The position numbers and the translations under genes are program-made. Positions 6,691 to 9,350 of a stretch of DNA of 9,350 bases are shown in pieces. The first letter of the stretch is position 1, and each line of letters begins with the position of its first letter. The DNA comes from Bacteroidales bacterium (lineage in GTDB: Bacteria > Bacteroidota > Bacteroidia > Bacteroidales > P3): positions 1-9,350 of the forward strand of contig CAAGHV010000036.1 in assembly GCA_900769785.1 (NCBI GenBank). The letters run 5' to 3'. The notes below the pieces were generated by a model. It ran no database searches and was not told the DNA's origin. It saw only the letters and a list, made by a program, of their open reading frames with translations.

Positions 6691-8274
6691 ATGACAGCAG
6701 AAGATTTAAGAAAAGCTATATTACAACAAGCCATTCAAGGTAAACTTGTGCCACAAAACCCTAATGATGAGCCTGCATCTATACTTCTTGAACGCATTAG
6801 AGAAGAAAAGGCTCGTTTGGTAAAAGAGAAGAAAATCAAGAAAGATAAAAATGAATCTATCATTTTCAGAGGTGATGATAATTCGCATTATGAGAAGATA
6901 CTCGCCACCGGCGAAGTAAAATGCATCGACGACGAAATACCTTTTGAAATTCCTGAGAGTTGGGCGTGGTGTAGGTTAGGTGAAATTCTTACTGTAAAAG
7001 GAGGTAAAAGATTACCATTGGGAGCGTCATTTTCAAATGAACCAACACCCCATATTTATATCCGTGTAACAGAAATGAAAAATGGAACATTGGTTGATAA
7101 TAATTTAAGATACATTTCACACGAAATATTTGAACAAATAAAAAATTATACGATTTCTAAAAATGATTTGTACTTAACTATAGCAGGGACAATTGGTTCT
7201 GTTGGAATAGTGCCTGAAAAATTTGACGGGATGAATCTGACAGAAAATGCAGTTAAATTAACAAATATATTAGTAGAAAAATATTATTTATTGCGTATTA
7301 TATCTTCTGCTTTAGTTCAAAATCAATTTGTGGATAAAACAAAACAAGTCGCTCAACCTAAACTAGCAATAGAACGAATTATTACAACTTTAATTCCATT
7401 ACCTCCATTATCAGAACAAAAAAGAATCGTTTCACGAATTGAGGAATTGATGACTATTACAGATAAATTTGAAAAAGCTAAAATAGAACTTGACCAACTT
7501 GAATCTGAACTACAACCTCTATTAAAAAAATCCATTCTTCAATATGCTATTCAAGGCAAATTAGTACCACAAGACTCTAATGATGAACCTGCATCTATAC
7601 TTCTTGAACGCATTAGAGAGGAAAAGGCCCGTTTGGTAAAAGAGAAAAAAATCAAGAAAGATAAAAACGAATCTATCATTTACAAAGGTGAAGATAATTC
7701 GTATTATGAAAAAACACTCGCCACAGGCAAAATTAAGTGTATTGATGATGAGATACCATTTGAGATTCCTAATAGTTGGGAGTGGGTGAGAATGGGAGAA
7801 ATTTTTCAACACAATACAGGAAAAGCTTTAAACTCATCAAATACGATAGGTAAACTAAAAAAATATCTCACAACATCAAATGTATATTGGAACACATTTG
7901 ACTTTTCAAAACTAAAAGAAATGTATTTCAAAGATGATGAGATAGATAAATATTCTATTTCTAAAGGAGATTTATTGGTTTGTGAAGGTGGTGATGTTGG
8001 CAGAGCTGCAATATGGAAATATGATGAAGAAATGTATATTCAAAATCATATTCATAGATTAAGAGCGTACTCAAATGTTTGTACAAAATATTTCTATTAT
8101 ATTTTTTTCTTTTTCAAGACTAGCGGCATTATTGGAGGAAAAGGAATTGGTATTCAAGGATTGTCTGCGAATACACTGCACAATATTTTGATTCCTATCC
8201 CTCCTCTCGAAGAACAAAAACGTATTGTTGAGGCATTGGATAATGTCTTAGCAAATATAAATCGTGGTTTATAG
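6691..8274 (+). CDS. hsdS: Type I specificity subunit S with internal duplication
   Basis: This subunit selects the bipartite DNA target for both methylation and restriction. It has two target-recognition domains, TRD1 at about residues 90-240 (ending IPLPPLSEQKRIV, 235-247) and TRD2 at about 362-515 (ending IPIPPLEEQKRIV, 501-513). Each is preceded by a nearly identical 90-residue conserved block: residues 9-98 and 281-370, containing AIQGKLVPQ at 14-22 and 286-294. These blocks supply the helices that hold the two TRDs apart. The two TRDs differ strongly, implying an asymmetric target. The C-terminus ends soon after the RIV motif, without a third helical block, so the subunit has an N-terminal-plus-central arrangement. 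It starts one base after the Fic stop. No frameshift is present. The target sequence cannot be read from the protein. Confidence 0.96.
   Translation: MTAEDLRKAILQQAIQGKLVPQNPNDEPASILLERIREEKARLVKEKKIKKDKNESIIFRGDDNSHYEKILATGEVKCIDDEIPFEIPESWAWCRLGEILTVKGGKRLPLGASFSNEPTPHIYIRVTEMKNGTLVDNNLRYISHEIFEQIKNYTISKNDLYLTIAGTIGSVGIVPEKFDGMNLTENAVKLTNILVEKYYLLRIISSALVQNQFVDKTKQVAQPKLAIERIITTLIPLPPLSEQKRIVSRIEELMTITDKFEKAKIELDQLESELQPLLKKSILQYAIQGKLVPQDSNDEPASILLERIREEKARLVKEKKIKKDKNESIIYKGEDNSYYEKTLATGKIKCIDDEIPFEIPNSWEWVRMGEIFQHNTGKALNSSNTIGKLKKYLTTSNVYWNTFDFSKLKEMYFKDDEIDKYSISKGDLLVCEGGDVGRAAIWKYDEEMYIQNHIHRLRAYSNVCTKYFYYIFFFFKTSGIIGGKGIGIQGLSANTLHNILIPIPPLEEQKRIVEALDNVLANINRGL
6715..6984 (+). repeat. 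hsdS internal direct repeat, copy 1
   Basis: This encodes residues 9-98 and recurs 816 bp (272 codons, in frame) downstream. Over 6781-6864 only 4 of 84 bases differ from copy 2, all at synonymous third positions, so 28 residues are identical. Divergence rises towards both ends. Confidence 0.9.
7531..7800 (+). repeat. hsdS internal direct repeat, copy 2
   Basis: This encodes residues 281-370, the central conserved block between TRD1 and TRD2. The near-identical core is 7597-7680. Recombination with copy 1 would remove 816 bp in frame and leave a 255-residue single-TRD subunit carrying TRD2. Confidence 0.9.
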
Positions 8275-8302
8275 GAAGTATGATAAAAGTAATGAAATAA
8301 AA

Positions 8303-8307
8303 AGGAG
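8303..8307 (+). promoter_or_regulatory. Shine-Dalgarno before the HEPN gene
   Basis: AGGAG lies 8 bases before the ATG at 8316. No promoter or terminator is visible in the 41-bp gap after hsdS, so the downstream gene is probably read from the operon message but has its own good ribosome site. Confidence 0.65.
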
Positions 8308-8315
8308 AAACAATT

Positions 8316-9212
8316 ATGGCAAAGTTATCATTGCAGCAAGTTAGAACTTCTCTTCATCGAGAAAAACGTTCATTTGAGATAATATCTGAACTTTATGAAA
8401 TAAAGAGGATTTATGAAAATATAGATAATCCTAAATTATTAGAGTTTATACCTATAAAAATTGTTTCATGCTTTGAAGCATTCTTTAGATGTATATATAA
8501 AGATTTAATGGATAATCCCCAAAATAGAAAAAGATTTAAGGATATTAAATCATTGAAGAATCTTAATTTTGATTTTGATGTATTGGGTGCTTTTCAAGAT
8601 AATGAAATTTCTCTTGGTGATTATCTTTCATATCTTATACCATGTAGTAAGCTAGAGGATATAAATGAAACAATATCAACTTTGTTAAATGTAGATTTTA
8701 TAGAAGAAATTAAAAAAAATGATTCTTCATCTAATTTATTAAAGTCTATTAATGAGATATTTGAACTTCGACATGCTCTTTGTCATGAAATTCCTTTAAT
8801 GGACAAATTAGATGTAAATAAAATGAATCAATATATTAATGATGCTTGTAAATTTCTTGAAAGTTCTGATAATATTGTGATGGAAGTAGAAAATCCAAAT
8901 TCACCGATTACTACTTTAGAAATGATTAGAGATTCAGAAGAGAAATTTAAAATTATAGAAAAGGAGTTGGATGATTTAATTCATCAAATTAGAACTTTCG
9001 ATATTGAAGGATATTTTACTTCTAATGATTTGGATTTTGTAGACAAATGGAAAGAATATAGAGAATTAAGAGCAAAATCTGAGGCTAAAAAATGTGAGGG
9101 AGGAAGTATTTATCCTGTGGTTTATTTAGGTAGTTTGAAAAGTACAACAAGTGCGTTTATAAAAGAACTAAAGAATGACTATAAATATTTTTTAAGAAGA
9201 GAGAAGTTATAA
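8316..9212 (+). CDS. HEPN-domain protein with LprI/DUF1311-like C-terminal region
   Basis: This 298-residue protein has no signal peptide or membrane segment, so it is probably cytoplasmic. The N-terminal helical part (about 1-190) fits a HEPN domain. FEAFFRCIYKDL (53-64) resembles its first core helix, and LRHALCHE (151-158) gives the R-x4-H signature (R152, H157) that forms the RNase site in HEPN toxins. The region 225-295 contains W245, YR (248-249), GGSIYPVVYLGS (262-273), paired threonines (277-278) and a basic helix. This follows the LprI/DUF1311 lysozyme-inhibitor pattern W-YR-C-GGSI-P-Y-C-T. The two cysteines usual there are A253 and S273, as expected for a version not folded by disulfides. 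The gene follows hsdS by 41 bp and looks AT-richer than hsdR or hsdM, suggesting separate acquisition. A role as an RNA-cutting effector tied to the restriction system is inference. HEPN is fairly secure; the LprI resemblance is moderate and unsearched. Confidence 0.75.
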   Translation: MAKLSLQQVRTSLHREKRSFEIISELYEIKRIYENIDNPKLLEFIPIKIVSCFEAFFRCIYKDLMDNPQNRKRFKDIKSLKNLNFDFDVLGAFQDNEISLGDYLSYLIPCSKLEDINETISTLLNVDFIEEIKKNDSSSNLLKSINEIFELRHALCHEIPLMDKLDVNKMNQYINDACKFLESSDNIVMEVENPNSPITTLEMIRDSEEKFKIIEKELDDLIHQIRTFDIEGYFTSNDLDFVDKWKEYRELRAKSEAKKCEGGSIYPVVYLGSLKSTTSAFIKELKNDYKYFLRREKL

Positions 9213-9229
9213 ATAGATAACTATTTTTT
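9211..9229 (+). terminator. Weak AT-only hairpin followed by T run
   Basis: AAATAG (9211-9216) and CTATTT (9221-9226) are exact inverted repeats around a 4-base loop, followed by further Ts. The hairpin overlaps the HEPN stop codon. An A/T-only 6-bp stem is weak, so it is at best a marginal terminator, but its position at the operon end is right. Confidence 0.3.
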
Positions 9230-9272
9230 ACGATATTGGTGGCAGGGAATATAAAAATATCTCAGTGTTACA

Positions 9273-9302
9273 TTGTGCAAAAAAAGATGTATTGTTTCTT
9301 TG
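9273..9302 (+). promoter_or_regulatory. Possible Bacteroidota-type promoter at window end
   Basis: TTG (9273-9275), a 19-base spacer and TTTCTTTG (9295-9302) fit the consensus apart from the A of TAnnTTTG. It lies just upstream of an open frame that runs off the window. Confidence 0.35.
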
Positions 9303-9312
9303 AAAAACATCA

Positions 9313-9350
9313 ATGATAAAAATGAAAAAGACGGGAGGTAAATTTGAAAA
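9313..9350 (+). CDS. Possible start of a further gene, cut by the window end
   Basis: ATG at 9313 opens a frame (MIKMKKTGGKFE) that is still open at the window end. A second ATG in the same frame is at 9322. There is no Shine-Dalgarno before it. A purine run, GGGAGG (9333-9338), lies further on, before a TTG at 9344 in another frame, which is an alternative start. The visible stretch is too short to assign a function. Confidence 0.25.
   Translation, partial: MIKMKKTGGKFE

Noticed and set aside
6691..8274. Invertible hsdS system
   Set aside because: The internal repeats are direct, not inverted. No site-specific recombinase gene and no silent hsdS fragment lie in the window, so only deletion or exchange is plausible here.

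Overview
The window looks like a defence locus from a member of the Bacteroidota. The DNA is AT-rich. The best promoters match the Bacteroidota consensus (TTTG, about 20 bases, then TAnnTTTG) rather than the sigma70 -35/-10 type. Several starts lack a Shine-Dalgarno sequence. The assignment rests on promoter style and protein flavour; I cannot name a genus.

Layout. Positions 1-508 carry no convincing gene. They begin with a 57-bp tandem repeat at the window edge, followed by a stretch built from recurring short words (gactttagact, gacttgtagtc) in direct and inverted orientation. Positions 509-1324 hold a roughly 137-144 bp promoter-bearing element present twice in direct orientation. Between the copies lies a broken chimeric gene: its head resembles the N-terminus of PLD/SNF2-type helicases and its tail the C-terminus of RecG-like/AlbA_2 regulators, with a frameshift in between. 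The second copy of the element drives the main operon.

Main operon (1344-9212, all plus strand, gaps of 41 bp or less): hsdR, hsdM, a DNA-binding protein, a Doc-type Fic protein, hsdS, and a HEPN-domain protein. hsdR, hsdM and hsdS form a complete, apparently intact type I restriction-modification system of the EcoAI/EcoEI (type IB) kind. HsdM and HsdS would make the sequence-specific adenine methyltransferase, and adding HsdR gives the ATP-dependent translocating nuclease. Two accessory modules sit in the same transcription unit. The first is the DNA-binding protein/Fic pair between hsdM and hsdS, with an 8-bp ATGAATAA overlap, which looks like a toxin-antitoxin-type unit. The second, after hsdS, is a 298-residue protein with a HEPN RNase motif (R152-x4-H157) followed by a region resembling the lysozyme-inhibitor LprI/DUF1311 fold but without its usual cysteines.

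How they may work together (inference): restriction is the first line, and the Fic and HEPN proteins are candidate translation-targeting back-ups that fire if restriction fails or is inhibited. This would parallel the HEPN anticodon nuclease PrrC, which is carried inside an E. coli hsd locus. Other points of interest are an in-frame internal duplication in hsdS that could recombine to a single-TRD subunit, and a GC-rich 30-bp near-perfect palindrome inside the DNA-binding-protein gene. After 9212 there is a weak AT-only hairpin, then a promoter-like site and the possible start of another gene cut off by the window end.
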